Positions 8,296-17,688 are shown, numbered from the stretch's first letter. The stretch is DNA of 61,263 nt from Nocardia acidivorans NBRC 108247 (GCF_001625085.1 NZ_BDAW01000010.1:1-61263); one strand, 5' to 3'. Translations and numbers: made by a program. Notes: a model not told the origin generated them from the letters alone.

Positions 8296-8607
8296 TCAGC
8301 CGAAGTGGCAGACGTAGTGGACGGGCTCGAGGACTTCGATCTGGAAGCTGCTGTCGCCGGGCACCGAGAAGGATTCGCCGCCCTTGTAGACCACGGTCTC
8401 GTCCGAACCGGCGAGGGTCACCTTGGCCTCGCCCTCGAGGAGTTCCATGATCTCCGGCGCGCCGGTGTTGAAGGTCAGCGTCGCCGGGAGAATCACGCCG
8501 ACCGACTTGCTGGTGCCGTCGGCCAACTCGATATTGTGGCTGACGCATTTGCCGTCGAAGTAGACGTTCGCCTTCTTGGTGACGCTGACATTCTCGAACG
8601 CGGTCAT
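8296..8607 (-). CDS. ppnP: Pyrimidine/purine nucleoside phosphorylase PpnP
   Basis: A 103-residue single-domain cupin. The ATG at 8607 is preceded by a strong CAGGAGAG site. The sequence has the family hallmarks: [15 protein letters not shown] near the N-terminus, a central [13 protein letters not shown], and the final strand HYVCHFG. PpnP phosphorolyses several nucleosides to free base and ribose 1-phosphate. The length equals the usual family length of about 94-105. It is monocistronic, with its own promoter region of about 75 bases before the tautomerase-like gene end, and is convergent with the hydrolase lipoprotein gene. Confidence 0.9.
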   Translation of the reverse strand: MTAFENVSVTKKANVYFDGKCVSHNIELADGTSKSVGVILPATLTFNTGAPEIMELLEGEAKVTLAGSDETVVYKGGESFSVPGDSSFQIEVLEPVHYVCHFG

Positions 8608-8682
8608 GAACTCTCCTGGTAGTGACGCTGGGAGAGGTCAGCGTACCGGGCCGGGTTCGACGTGCGGCGAACCGGTCGGGAC

Positions 8683-9033
8683 TCACTCCGACTGTGCCCA
8701 GGCGGCGACGGGGAGAGACAGGTAGATGCCGAAGTCGGTCAGGCCGGTGGCGGCCTCGACCGTGCTGTGCAGTCGGTCGACCCGGTCCTGTCGGTTGTGG
8801 GCGCGGCTCTCGAACCATTTGGAGCGCACCTCGATGACGACGGGCAATCCGATGCTGTCGAATGGTCCGCGTTCGCGGAATCGCAGTTCGACATCGCCGG
8901 GTTGTAAGTCTCCGTCGTACGGCTCTTCCGGGCATTGCACCGCTACCGAAACCAGGTGCGGGAGCACGCGAGCCAACTCGCGGAGCGCGGACTCGGGAAC
9001 ATGGGGCGCATAGGTCACCTCGACAAGGGGCAC
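8683..9033 (-). CDS. Tautomerase-superfamily-like small protein
   Basis: I place the start at the GTG at 9033, which gives a 116-residue protein beginning Met-Pro-Leu-Val-Glu-Val-Thr. An amino-terminal proline after Met removal is the catalytic base of tautomerases (4-OT, MIF, MSAD types). The following beta strand and the helix PESALRELARVLPHL fit that fold, as does the later VVIEVRSKWF strand. The frame is also open further upstream to 9261, but that part overlaps the degraded gene and has the wrong codon bias. The C-terminal tail is longer than in typical 4-OT proteins. The substrate is unknown. The assignment rests on the N-terminal pattern and predicted fold, so it is moderate. Confidence 0.5.
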   Translation of the reverse strand: MPLVEVTYAPHVPESALRELARVLPHLVSVAVQCPEEPYDGDLQPGDVELRFRERGPFDSIGLPVVIEVRSKWFESRAHNRQDRVDRLHSTVEAATGLTDFGIYLSLPVAAWAQSE

Positions 9034-9052
9034 AAGATCAAACTTACCGAGG

Positions 9053-9388
9053 CTATCTGCGATGCAGGCACCACAGTTCCAGTTCGTCCGGGGCCGGATA
9101 GGTGAAGGAGAGGCCGCCGCGGCGGTCGCAGCGCAGGCCGAAGTCGGTTTTCGCGGCATCGGCGGCGGCTTGGCGTGCGGGAATTTCGAGGCGGTCGAGA
9201 ATCTGTCATTGCGCTTCGGCGGCGCAGGGCACGGCTTTCTTCGGAGGGTTGGCGCTGTCACGTTTGCGGATGCGGCCGCCGGGGGCTATCGACAGGTCGT
9301 CGGAGAGACCGAAAGACTCATCGGCGAAGGCGGAGAACCAGACGACATTGTGATTCTTCGAAGCGGCCGATGACAGAGCGAGGGCACG
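9053..9388 (-). pseudogene. Decayed gene with an in-frame TGA
   Basis: One minus-strand frame shows strong G/C third-position bias from about 9388 down to a TAG at 9053-9055 but is interrupted by TGA at 9206-9208. No ATG, GTG or TTG begins it: tracing the frame upstream leads through the relA terminator to relA's own stop. The downstream part ends in a coherent strand-rich segment (GGLSFTYPAPDELELW). Both halves read as coding sequence in the same phase, so this looks like a gene that lost its 5' end and acquired a nonsense codon. I recognise no family. Its neighbour downstream, the tautomerase-like gene, begins 20 bases later and may once have been its operon partner. Confidence 0.55.
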
Positions 9389-9394
9389 GAACGT

Positions 9395-9427
9395 GAAGCG
9401 GCGCTGCCCCGAAGGGAAGCGCCGCTC
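9395..9427 (-). terminator. relA terminator hairpin
   Basis: A GC-rich stem pairs AGCGGCGCT with AGCGCCGCT around a TTCG-containing loop, starting 19 bases after the relA stop codon. No clear U-run follows, as is usual in actinobacteria. Confidence 0.7.
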
Positions 9428-9445
9428 ACGGATTTCGATGTACGG

Positions 9446-11803
9446 CTAGGCCGCCGAGGTCACGCGGTAGACGTCATAGACGCCTTCCACATTGCGGACC
9501 ACGTTCAACAGGTGGCCCAGGTGTTTGGGGTCGCCCATCTCGAAGGTGAACTTCGAAATCGCCACGCGGTCACCGGAAGTGGTGACCGCCGCCGAGAGGA
9601 TGTTGACCTTCTCGTCCGCCAGCACCTTGGTGACATCCGAGAGCAGGCGGGTGCGGTCCAGGGCCTCGATCTGGATGGCGACCAGGAAGACCGAGGACGG
9701 GGATGGGGCCCATTTGACCTCGATGATCCGTTCCGGTTGCGCGTGAAGGGAATCCGCGTTGGTGCAGTCGGTGCGGTGCACGCTGACCGCGCCGCCGCGA
9801 GTCACGAATCCCATGATCTCGTCGCCGGGCACCGGGGTGCAGCACTTGGCGAGCTTGGACACCGTGCCCGGCGCGCCCGGAATCTCCACGCCCGCATCAC
9901 CGGTGAGCCGCTGCCGCGAGGGAACCGTTGAGGGCGTTGACCTTTCAGCCAGCTCGTTCTCGACATCGCTGACCCCGCCCAGCTGCGCCATCAGACGCTG
10001 CACGACGTGATGCGCCGAGACCTGGTTCTCCCCGACCGCGGTGTACAGCGCGGAGATATCCGCGTAGTGCAGTTCGGCGGCCAGGCTGGTCATGGCATCG
10101 GCGCTCATCAGCCGCTGCAACGGCAGACCGGACCGGCGGACCTCCTTGGAGATCTGATCCTTACCGGCCTCCAAGGCCTCTTCGCGGCGTTCCTTGGCGA
10201 ACCACTGCCGGATCTTGGCCTTGGCGCGCGGAGACACCACGAAATTCGCCCAGTCCCGCGAGGGTCCGGCGTTCTGTGCCTTGGAGGTGAAGATCTCGAC
10301 GACCTCACCGTTCTCCAGCTGTCGTTCCAGCGCGACCAAGCGCCCATTGACCCGTGCGCCGATGCAGCGGTGCCCGACCTCGGTGTGCACGGCATAGGCG
10401 AAGTCCACCGGGGTGGACTTCTGCGGCAGCGTAATGACCTCACCCTTGGGGGTGAAGACGAATATCTCCGGCGACTTCAGATCGAAGCGCAGCGACTCCA
10501 GGAATTCGGCCGGGTCCGCCGCCTCCCGCTGCCAGTCGAGGAGCTGGCGCATCCACGCCATATCGTCGACCTCGGTGGAGTCATTGGAGTGCTTACCCTT
10601 GGTCTCCTTGTACCGCCAGTGCGCGGCAATGCCGAACTCGGCGGTGCGGTGCATGTCCTGGGTGCGGATCTGCACCTCCAGGGGTTTGCCGTCCGGACCG
10701 ACCACGGTGGTGTGCAGCGACTGGTAGACCCCGTACCGCGGCTGGGCGATGTAGTCCTTGAAACGCCCGGCCATGGGCTGCCACAGCGAATGCACCACGC
10801 CCACAGCGGCATAGCAGTCGCGCACCTCATCGCAGAGGATGCGGATACCGACCAGATCATGGATGTCGTCGAAGTCTTTGCCCTTGACGATCATCTTCTG
10901 ATAGATGGACCAGTAGTGCTTGGGACGGCCCTCGACGATCGCGTTGATGCGGCTGGCGGCGAGGGTATTGACGATCTCGTCCCGCACCCTGGCCAGGTAC
11001 GTGTCACGTGAGGGTGCGCGGTCGGCGACCAGGCGCACGATCTCGTCGTATTTCTTGGGGTGCAGGATCGCGAAGGCGAGATCCTCCAACTCCCATTTGA
11101 CCGTGGCCATACCCAGGCGATGCGCCAGCGGGGCGATCACCTCGAGGGTTTCGCGCGCCTTCTTGGCCTGCTTCTCCGGCGGCAGGAAGCGCATGGTGCG
11201 CATATTGTGCAGCCGGTCCGCGACCTTGATGACCAGCACCCGCGGGTCCCGCGCCATGGCGATGATCATCTTGCGGATGGTCTCGGCCTCGGCGGCCGCA
11301 CCCAGATTGACCTTGTCCAGCTTGGTCACACCGTCGACCAGGTGCGCGACCTCGGTGCCGAACTCGTCGGTCAGCTCCTGGAGCGAGTAACCGGTGTCCT
11401 CGACGGTGTCGTGCAGCAGCGCCGCCACCAGCGTGGTGGTGTCCATACCGAGCTCGGCCAGAATGTTCGCCACGGCCAGCGGATGGGTGATGTACGGATC
11501 GCCGGACTTACGGAACTGATGCTGATGCTTCTCGTCCGCGACGTCGAAAGCCCGTTGCAGCAGAGCGAGATTCGCCTTCGGGTACAGCTCGCGGTGCACG
11601 GTCGCCAGGGGCTCGAGCACGGGTTTCACCGCGGCGATACCGCGCTGGCCGGTCATCCGGCGGGCGAGGCGGGCGCGGACGCGGCGGGAGGCGGAGGTGG
11701 GGACGGCGGCGGATGCGGGACGTATGGGAGCGCCGGGCACGGAGGTGGCGGACTCGCCATTCTCCGATTGCCCGGCGTTCGCCTGCTCCAAATTCTGTGT
11801 CAT
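9446..11803 (-). CDS. relA: Bifunctional (p)ppGpp synthetase/hydrolase RelA (RSH)
   Basis: A 785-residue protein. I choose the ATG at 11803 with GAGAGG just upstream; an in-phase extension to 11869 has no ribosome site. Domain order is: disordered N-terminus of about 60; HD hydrolase domain with [11 protein letters not shown] and the metal-binding HDTVEDT (about residues 120-190); synthetase domain with [13 protein letters not shown] and [24 protein letters not shown] domain with VFTPKGEV and [11 protein letters not shown]; a helical region with a conserved-cysteine stretch (KCCTPVPGD); and a C-terminal ACT domain. Both catalytic motifs are present, so it should make and destroy (p)ppGpp, the stringent response alarmone. 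In mycobacteria relA directly follows apt; here about 7.5 kb separates them. Confidence 0.96.
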   Translation of the reverse strand: MTQNLEQANAGQSENGESATSVPGAPIRPASAAVPTSASRRVRARLARRMTGQRGIAAVKPVLEPLATVHRELYPKANLALLQRAFDVADEKHQHQFRKSGDPYITHPLAVANILAELGMDTTTLVAALLHDTVEDTGYSLQELTDEFGTEVAHLVDGVTKLDKVNLGAAAEAETIRKMIIAMARDPRVLVIKVADRLHNMRTMRFLPPEKQAKKARETLEVIAPLAHRLGMATVKWELEDLAFAILHPKKYDEIVRLVADRAPSRDTYLARVRDEIVNTLAASRINAIVEGRPKHYWSIYQKMIVKGKDFDDIHDLVGIRILCDEVRDCYAAVGVVHSLWQPMAGRFKDYIAQPRYGVYQSLHTTVVGPDGKPLEVQIRTQDMHRTAEFGIAAHWRYKETKGKHSNDSTEVDDMAWMRQLLDWQREAADPAEFLESLRFDLKSPEIFVFTPKGEVITLPQKSTPVDFAYAVHTEVGHRCIGARVNGRLVALERQLENGEVVEIFTSKAQNAGPSRDWANFVVSPRAKAKIRQWFAKERREEALEAGKDQISKEVRRSGLPLQRLMSADAMTSLAAELHYADISALYTAVGENQVSAHHVVQRLMAQLGGVSDVENELAERSTPSTVPSRQRLTGDAGVEIPGAPGTVSKLAKCCTPVPGDEIMGFVTRGGAVSVHRTDCTNADSLHAQPERIIEVKWAPSPSSVFLVAIQIEALDRTRLLSDVTKVLADEKVNILSAAVTTSGDRVAISKFTFEMGDPKHLGHLLNVVRNVEGVYDVYRVTSAA

Positions 11804-12010
11804 GCCACCACCTCTCCCGGCCTCGATCGGAACACCGTACCGGACCGTCCAACCACGTAGACCACCCACTTTAGTCCTGGAAACGTTTCGAGACCGGAAC
11901 GCCGAACGCCGCCTGACCGGACCTGTCCGGAGCGTTGAACCTTACTCTCTCCCGCTGACACTTCGCGGCGGCATTGCGTCCGGATTGCTCCGGTCCCGAA
12001 ACCGCATCCC

Positions 12011-13606
12011 CTAATCGACCGGGACATCTGCCAGACCGTCGGCCGACAGCTCCAGGCTGCGCGTCACCCCGATCTCGGCCAGGAAGCGCGGATCGTGGCT
12101 GACCACGACGAGTGCGCCCTGGAAACCGGCGAGCGCCTCGGTCAGATGGCGCAGACTCGGCAGGTCCAGATTGTTGGTCGGCTCATCCAGCAGGAGCAGG
12201 CGTGGCGCGGGTTCGGCCAGCAGGATCATGGCCAGGGCCGCACGCAGACGTTCCCCGCCCGAGAGCGCGCCCGCCGAGACATCGGCATCCGCGCCACGGA
12301 ACAGGAATCGGGCCAATTGCGCCCGGATCCGCTCCGGCGAGGCGTGCGGTGCGGTGGCGGCCACATTCTCGAAGACCGAGAGCTCCTCGCCGAAGACATC
12401 CAGGCGCTGGGGCAGCATGCGCCACGGCACCTTCGGCGATTCCTGCCGAATACGGTGCAGCAGAGTCGTTTTGCCTACGCCATTGCGGCCGGTGAGCGCG
12501 ATCCGCTCGGGTCCGCTGATCTTCAGCGTCACCGTCGGCCCGCACGCCAGCCTCACCTTCTCCAATTCGATGACGTCCTGGCCCGGATACAGCCGGGTAT
12601 CGGGCAGATCGACCCGAATCTCCCGGTCGTCGCGCAAGCGCTCCTGCGCCGCGGTGAGCTGATCCTTGGCGTCCTCGAGCTTGCCGATGTGCTGATTGCG
12701 CAGCTTGCCGGCCGAGACCTGGGCTTCGCGTTTGCGATTGCCCATGACGATCTTGGGCTCGCGCTTCTGATCCCACATCTTCTGCCCGTAGCGCTGCCGC
12801 CGATCGAGTTTGATCCTGGTCTCGACCAACTCGCGCGCCTGTTTGCGGACATCACCGCGCGCATCGCGGATCGCGGCCCGCGCGGCCTCCTGCTCGGCTT
12901 CTACGATGCGTTCGTACGCACTGAAATTACCTCCGAACACCCGGATTTCGCCCTGCCGGAGCTCGGCGATGCTGTCGACCCGTTCCAGCAGTTCACGATC
13001 ATGACTGACGGTGAGCACGGTCCCGGCGAACTGCCCCACCACCTCGTACAGGCGCTCCCGGGCCACCTGATCGAGATTGTTGGTCGGCTCGTCCAGCAGG
13101 AGCACCTCGGGTTCGCGCAGCAGTTCGGCGACGAGTCCGAGCAGGACGGTCTCACCACCGGAGAGGGTGTCGAGCTCTCGATCGAGTTGCGCGATATCGC
13201 CTGCGACATAGTGCAATCCGAGTCGCCCGAGCAGTGCCACCGCCCGTTCCTCGATATCCCAGGCCGCGCCCACGATATCGAAGTCGCCGTCGAGCCCGAC
13301 GCCGGTCTCGATGCGGTGCAAGGCTTTTCGGATCTCGGCGATCCCGAGCACCTCATCGACCCGCTGCCCGGTCAGCAGGCCCAGATCCTGGCGCAGATAT
13401 CCGAGCGAGCCGGGCACCGTCACGGACCCGCGCAGCGGCCGCAGTTCCCCGGTGATGAGGCGGAAAAGCGTGGACTTACCGGCGCCATTGCTGCCCACGA
13501 GGCCGATATGGCCGCCGCCGAGCTGGGCATCGAAGCCGTCGAAGACGGGGGTGCCGTCGGGCCAGGCGAAAGTGAGATCGGAAAAGGAAATAGTCGGATA
13601 CGCCAT
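12011..13606 (-). CDS. ABC-F family ATPase
   Basis: A 531-residue protein with two ATP-binding cassettes and no membrane helices. The start is the ATG at 13606 with GGGAG six bases upstream, rather than a longer frame at 13618. Cassette 1 has Walker A GLVGSNGAGKST (about residue 33), signature LSGGE and Walker B LLLDEPTNNLD. Cassette 2 has ALTGRNGVGKTT (about residue 335), signature LSGGERLRAALA and a second LLLDEPTNNLD. Between them is a long charged helical linker (about 215-310), the P-site tRNA interaction motif of ABC-F proteins. These bind the ribosomal E site and either tune translation or protect against ribosome-targeting antibiotics. The sequence does not say which. It is followed by 207 bases before relA that must contain the relA promoter. 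Confidence 0.93.
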   Translation of the reverse strand: MAYPTISFSDLTFAWPDGTPVFDGFDAQLGGGHIGLVGSNGAGKSTLFRLITGELRPLRGSVTVPGSLGYLRQDLGLLTGQRVDEVLGIAEIRKALHRIETGVGLDGDFDIVGAAWDIEERAVALLGRLGLHYVAGDIAQLDRELDTLSGGETVLLGLVAELLREPEVLLLDEPTNNLDQVARERLYEVVGQFAGTVLTVSHDRELLERVDSIAELRQGEIRVFGGNFSAYERIVEAEQEAARAAIRDARGDVRKQARELVETRIKLDRRQRYGQKMWDQKREPKIVMGNRKREAQVSAGKLRNQHIGKLEDAKDQLTAAQERLRDDREIRVDLPDTRLYPGQDVIELEKVRLACGPTVTLKISGPERIALTGRNGVGKTTLLHRIRQESPKVPWRMLPQRLDVFGEELSVFENVAATAPHASPERIRAQLARFLFRGADADVSAGALSGGERLRAALAMILLAEPAPRLLLLDEPTNNLDLPSLRHLTEALAGFQGALVVVSHDPRFLAEIGVTRSLELSADGLADVPVD

Positions 13607-13773
13607 GCGGACTCCCACGGGTGATAGCCAGGAATGCGGCGCGCGGTAGTGCGGGCCACTCGAGGGTCACCTCAGGAAATCAACGCAATGTCTCCGATCG
13701 TTCGGGGTTGGGAACCTTCAACACCGTAATCAATGTCGACGCGGCTGTGCAAGGACCTATTTCGCGAGCGCCC

Positions 13774-15753
13774 TCACTGGCCGATGCGACGGGCCTTCAT
13801 ACCGTTCAGGAGCGGGACCTGGGCGACGGTGCCGCCGGGTTCGGCGTGCAGCATGCGTCCGTTGCCGAGGTAGATGCCCACGGTGGCGGGGCCGCGGGCG
13901 CCGAAGTCGCCGAAGACCAGATCACCGGCTTTGGCGTTGATCAGCGGCACTTCGGCGCCGATCTCCCACTGCTGTTCGGCGGTGCCGGGCAGGGTGATGG
14001 CGCCGCCGCTGGCGGAGAAGACCGCGGCGGCGGTGAGGCCGGGTTCGTCGAAGCCGCCGCCGGTGGGGCCCTGCGCGCCACCGCCGCCGAAGACGTATTT
14101 GGTGCCGAGCCAGTCCCGGCCCGCCGCCACGATCTGCGGGCCGAGGGACGCGGCGGCGTCGGGGGTGAAGCGGCCGCCACTGCCCATACTGCGGAAATTC
14201 GCCTCCGCCGCAAGGATTCTCGCGACGTAGGGGCGGGTTTCGCTGAAGTGGCCGGGGACCTGGTTGGGCATACCGCCCGAGGCCAGCACCGCGCCCTCAC
14301 CGGCGTTGTAGGCGGCCAGGCTCAGCGCGGTGACATCGCCGGTGACCTTGCCCTGATCGATCCAGCCCTGCACGGCCTGGGCGATGGCGCACATATAGCG
14401 GCCCTGGCCGATGATGGCGTCACCGTCGTCCCAGAGGCTGGCGGTGCCGTTGCCGTCGGCGTCGATGACGTACGGCTGTCCGTCGGGGGCCAGCGAGGCC
14501 GCGGTGCTGGGTAGAAATTGGGCCAGGCCCTCGGCGCCGGCGGGTGAGGTGAGGCCGCGGCGGAAACCGGATTCGGCCTCGCCCTGGGCGGCCAGCAGGG
14601 AGGCGCTGATCTGCGGGCAGAGCGAACCGGCGCGGCGGTACCAGACCTCGAGTTCGGCCGGGACCTTACCGGGCGCGAGATTGCCTCCGGCGGAACCGAA
14701 TCCGTTCTCGCAGTTGGGGACGGTGGCGGTGGGCAGCGCGGAGCCCGCGAGCCAGGCCATCGGGTCGACCTGATGGCCGCCGGTGAGGCGACCGCCGGGG
14801 ACGAGCTCGAAATGCAAATGGGGACCGGAGGATTCACCATTGGAACCGACATCGGCGATGTGCTGGCCCATGGTGACGATGTCACCGGTGTGTACGAAGA
14901 TGCCGGATTCGTACATATGCCCGTACACGGTGGAGTAGCGGTGACCGCTCTCGTCCAGGGAGTCGATGACGACCCAGTCGCCGAAGCCCGAGGCCGCGCC
15001 CGAGGCGACCACCAGCCCATCCGAGGCGGCGTAGATCGGGGTGCCCGCCGGGGCCGCCATATCGACGCCCAGGTGCGTGCCCCCGCGCGCGCCGAACACA
15101 TCGGAGATGGTGAAAGTATTTGCGGCCAAGGGGTATTGGCGGCGACCGGCCCCGGTCAGGCGGCCCGCCTCATTGACCGGTCCGGGCATGGCGGCCAGCG
15201 ATACCTCGGCGGGCGCGGTGACGGTCGAGGTGGCGGTGACCGGTTTGATGGTCACCTGTACGCGATCCATGTGATTGCTGGCGGCATCGCCGCGGTCCTC
15301 CAGTGGCGTCCACTGGATTCCGCGGGAGGCGTCGGGGGTCCAGCTGCGCTGCTTCCAGATCACATAGTCGACATGGAAGTTGGCGGCGCTGTCCCGCAGG
15401 AACGCGACAATGGCATCGCCCTTGGCCTGATCATTGCCGACGATGAATTCGACCGCGCGCCCCTCACGATGATCGGGATAGGCGTCGTCGGGGATGACCC
15501 CGCGCATATCCATCATGCCGAATCGCGCGACCACACAGCGCAATGCGCGCAGCGCCCCCTCCCGCAACCCGACCTCGGCGGCGGCTCCGGTGGCGGGGCA
15601 GTTGGGTTCGGTGAGCGCGGGGGTGGTGGCGGGAATGACGGGTGTGCCCGCACCGCAGGTCTCCTCGGTGGCGGGCAGGATGACCACGAGCACCAGGGTC
15701 ACCAGGCTCAGTATCAGGCCGACGGCGCCCCCGATGAGGTACTTGGCCTTCAC
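13774..15753 (-). CDS. Membrane-anchored cell-wall hydrolase: M23 + lytic transglycosylase + inactive NlpC/P60-like domain
   Basis: A 659-residue protein with a GTG start at 15753. One N-terminal membrane helix (residues 5-27) precedes a domain of about 70-170 containing PDHREGRAVEF. An intact M23 endopeptidase follows (His227, Asp231, His279, His312, His314), then an SLT lytic transglycosylase (catalytic Glu394 in AESGF, AYNAG at 481-485). Last comes an NlpC/P60-like domain from about 545, in which the usual Cys of FDCSGL is Glu570 (FDEPGL) and the usual His before VGIY is Thr624, so this third domain should be inactive. Such multi-hydrolases open the peptidoglycan for conjugation or secretion machinery in actinobacteria. 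It is the natural partner of the secretion-like run at 1-5077, though it lies 8 kb away. Confidence 0.85.
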   Translation of the reverse strand: MKAKYLIGGAVGLILSLVTLVLVVILPATEETCGAGTPVIPATTPALTEPNCPATGAAAEVGLREGALRALRCVVARFGMMDMRGVIPDDAYPDHREGRAVEFIVGNDQAKGDAIVAFLRDSAANFHVDYVIWKQRSWTPDASRGIQWTPLEDRGDAASNHMDRVQVTIKPVTATSTVTAPAEVSLAAMPGPVNEAGRLTGAGRRQYPLAANTFTISDVFGARGGTHLGVDMAAPAGTPIYAASDGLVVASGAASGFGDWVVIDSLDESGHRYSTVYGHMYESGIFVHTGDIVTMGQHIADVGSNGESSGPHLHFELVPGGRLTGGHQVDPMAWLAGSALPTATVPNCENGFGSAGGNLAPGKVPAELEVWYRRAGSLCPQISASLLAAQGEAESGFRRGLTSPAGAEGLAQFLPSTAASLAPDGQPYVIDADGNGTASLWDDGDAIIGQGRYMCAIAQAVQGWIDQGKVTGDVTALSLAAYNAGEGAVLASGGMPNQVPGHFSETRPYVARILAAEANFRSMGSGGRFTPDAAASLGPQIVAAGRDWLGTKYVFGGGGAQGPTGGGFDEPGLTAAAVFSASGGAITLPGTAEQQWEIGAEVPLINAKAGDLVFGDFGARGPATVGIYLGNGRMLHAEPGGTVAQVPLLNGMKARRIGQ

Positions 15754-15911
15754 GCCAGAACGCTTCCGGTGGCCGTCGTGATCACCGGGTCATCATGCCA
15801 TGCCGGACACGCCGTTTCACGGACCAGGCGTTCGGTTTCACGGTCCCGCGCGTCGAGGTCGACGCGCCGCAATCCAGTTTCCGATCCGCACACATCGGGC
15901 ATCCTGAATCA

Positions 15912-16199
15912 ATGCCGTACGTTGCCCGCAATGAGGCCACCGCCGCTCGCATCATCAGCGGTGTCGGTGCACTGTTCGCCCTCATCGAGGGCCTGTATCT
16001 CTTGCTGCTGGTGTTGCGGGCCGATCAGTCGAATCGGTTCTTCACCTTCATCAAGGGTCTCGCCGAGCCGCTGGCGCTGTTCTTCCCGGGACTGTTCCAC
16101 ACCGGCAACGGCACCATCGACATCATCCTCAATTATGGTCTGGCAGCGGTCTTCTGGCTGATCGTCAGCGGCTTCGTCGCCCGGTTGGTCGCCCGCTAG
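15912..16199 (+). CDS. Small membrane protein, paralogue A
   Basis: A 95-residue protein from the ATG at 15912, with coding bias beginning there. Two to three hydrophobic helices (about residues 12-35, 50-62 and 74-93) surround a highly conserved central block, DQSNRFFTFIKG followed by LALFFPGLFHTGNG. The same block recurs in paralogue B at 19007. YggT-like proteins have similar size and layout, but I do not claim the family. Its stop overlaps the end of the convergent MerR gene by four bases. It lies in the same block as the SDR and PucR genes. Confidence 0.7.
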   Translation: MPYVARNEATAARIISGVGALFALIEGLYLLLLVLRADQSNRFFTFIKGLAEPLALFFPGLFHTGNGTIDIILNYGLAAVFWLIVSGFVARLVAR

Positions 16200-16597
16200 G
16201 ACAGGGGAGCCCAGAGCCCCGCCGCGGTCCCATTCTCCACATGCCCGCGATAGGCGAGGACCTTGTCGCGGATGATCTCCAGGCTCGCCGTCAACTCGGC
16301 GATCCGGTCCTGAACGGTGCGTTCGTGCGCCTCCAGCAGCCGGAGACGATCGCGTTCGTTACCCGGCCCCGACCGCACCAGGGCCGCGAACCGCCGCAGG
16401 GCGGCGATGGGCATACCGGAGTCCCGCAACCGATTACACAGCAGCAGCCAGTCGACATCGGCCGAATCGTAGACCCGCTGACCCCCGGCGGTCCGCGGGA
16501 TGGGGCGCAGGAATAGCTCCTCACGTTCGAAATAGCGCAGGGCGTGCACACCGAGGCCGGTCGCCTTCACCACATCGCCGATGGACAAACCGTTCAT
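16196..16597 (-). CDS. MerR-family transcriptional regulator
   Basis: A 133-residue protein. I use the ATG at 16597, with GGGAG 11 bases upstream, because the phase-matched GTG at 16618 has no ribosome site. The N-terminal winged helix-turn-helix is clear (SIGDVVKATGLGVHALRYFEREELF) and is followed by a C-terminal coiled-coil dimerisation helix. There is no effector-binding domain or metal-binding cysteine cluster, so the inducer is unknown. It is divergent from the SDR gene, and the 60-base gap carries a stretched promoter with a dyad in the spacer typical of MerR activation. It therefore probably activates the SDR gene and represses itself. Confidence 0.88.
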   Translation of the reverse strand: MNGLSIGDVVKATGLGVHALRYFEREELFLRPIPRTAGGQRVYDSADVDWLLLCNRLRDSGMPIAALRRFAALVRSGPGNERDRLRLLEAHERTVQDRIAELTASLEIIRDKVLAYRGHVENGTAAGLWAPLS

Positions 16598-16618
16598 CTG
16601 CTCGCCGACTCCCTTCAC

Positions 16619-16649
16619 TTGACCTAGATCGAACTCTAGATTTTAGGTT
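16619..16649 (+). promoter_or_regulatory. MerR-type 19-bp-spacer promoter with internal dyad
   Basis: TTGACC (16619-16624) and TAGGTT (16644-16649) are separated by 19 bases, the stretched geometry of MerR-activated promoters. The spacer holds CTAGA-6-TCTAG. The SDR ATG lies seven bases after the -10, implying a leaderless transcript. Confidence 0.7.
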
Positions 16650-16656
16650 CGAGCGC

Positions 16657-17688
16657 ATGACAATCACCCAGCAGCACAGGATCGGTTCGGGCTTCGGCGC
16701 GCGCAGCACGGCGGATGACGTACTCGCGGGCATCGACCTGACCGGTAAGCGCATCCTGATCACCGGCGGCTATTCGGGATTGGGCCTGGAGGCGACGACC
16801 GCGCTGGTCCGCGCCGGGGCGCACGTTATCGTGCCCGCCCGTCGGCCCGAGGCGGCGCGAGCGGCATTGAGCGGCGTAATACGAACGGAGGTAAGCGAAC
16901 TCGACCTGGCCGACCAGGACAGCATTCGGACCTTCAGCGAGCGACTGCTGGATTCGGGCCGCACCCTCGACGTCATCATCAATAACGCGGGCGTCATGGC
17001 CTACCCGCACCGGCTCATCGGCCCCGGCTGGGAAGCGCATTTCGCCATCAACCACCTCGGCCATTTCGCCCTGGTCAATCGGCTGCGCCCGGCATTGGCC
17101 CGGACCGGCGCGCGAGTGGTGTCGGTGGCCTCCTCCGGACACTTCCTCTCCGATATCCGCTGGGACGATCCGCATTTCCACCGCGACTATGATCACTGGC
17201 TGGCCTACGGACAATCCAAAACCGCCAACGCCCTGTTCGCCACCCATCTCGACGCCCTCGGCGGGGACGGCGGTCCACGCGCCTTCTCGGTGCATCCCGG
17301 CAGCATTCTCACCCCGCTGCAACGCAATATCCCCCGCGCGGAGCAGATCGCACAGGGCTGGATCACCCCGGACGGTCGCCGTGCCGACGGATTCAAATCA
17401 CCCGCGCAGGGCGCGGCCACGGCGGTCTGGGCGGCGACCTCCCCTCTTCTCGCGGAGCGAGGCGGGGCCTACTGTCAGGACTGCGATATCGCCGAACCGG
17501 CGACCACGGACGATATGCTCATCGGCGGCGTCAAACCATGGGCGGTCGACCCGGACGCCGCCGCCCGGCTCTGGGCCCTGTCCAGCGAGCTCACCGACGT
17601 GGGCGGCTACGCTTCCGACGAGGCCAGATCGAATGCGGTCAGGGCCGCGGCGAACAGTGGGGCGTGCTCGGAGCGGCCGGGGTCGTAG
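16657..17688 (+). CDS. SDR oxidoreductase (retinol dehydrogenase/protochlorophyllide reductase-like)
   Basis: A 343-residue short-chain dehydrogenase, longer than classical SDRs. It shows the TGGYSGLG cofactor loop near residue 32, NNAGVMA at about 109-115, the FAINHLGHFALVNRL helix and VVSVASSGHF. The catalytic YGQSKTAN carries Tyr and Lys. The NHLGHF pattern and extended C-terminus are typical of WW-domain oxidoreductase/retinol dehydrogenase-like SDRs. These reduce or oxidise hydrophobic alcohols or ketones with NADP(H). It is controlled from the MerR-type promoter just upstream and likely read from a leaderless mRNA. Its last 82 bases overlap the 3' end of the convergent PucR gene, an unusually long tail overlap. 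Confidence 0.88.
   Translation: MTITQQHRIGSGFGARSTADDVLAGIDLTGKRILITGGYSGLGLEATTALVRAGAHVIVPARRPEAARAALSGVIRTEVSELDLADQDSIRTFSERLLDSGRTLDVIINNAGVMAYPHRLIGPGWEAHFAINHLGHFALVNRLRPALARTGARVVSVASSGHFLSDIRWDDPHFHRDYDHWLAYGQSKTANALFATHLDALGGDGGPRAFSVHPGSILTPLQRNIPRAEQIAQGWITPDGRRADGFKSPAQGAATAVWAATSPLLAERGGAYCQDCDIAEPATTDDMLIGGVKPWAVDPDAAARLWALSSELTDVGGYASDEARSNAVRAAANSGACSERPGS

Noticed and set aside
12095..13624. A 509-codon plus-strand frame
   Set aside because: Antisense to the ABC-F gene with two complete Walker A and B motifs.
14773..16161. A 462-codon plus-strand frame
   Set aside because: Antisense to the M23/SLT/NlpC hydrolase, whose catalytic motifs are unambiguous.
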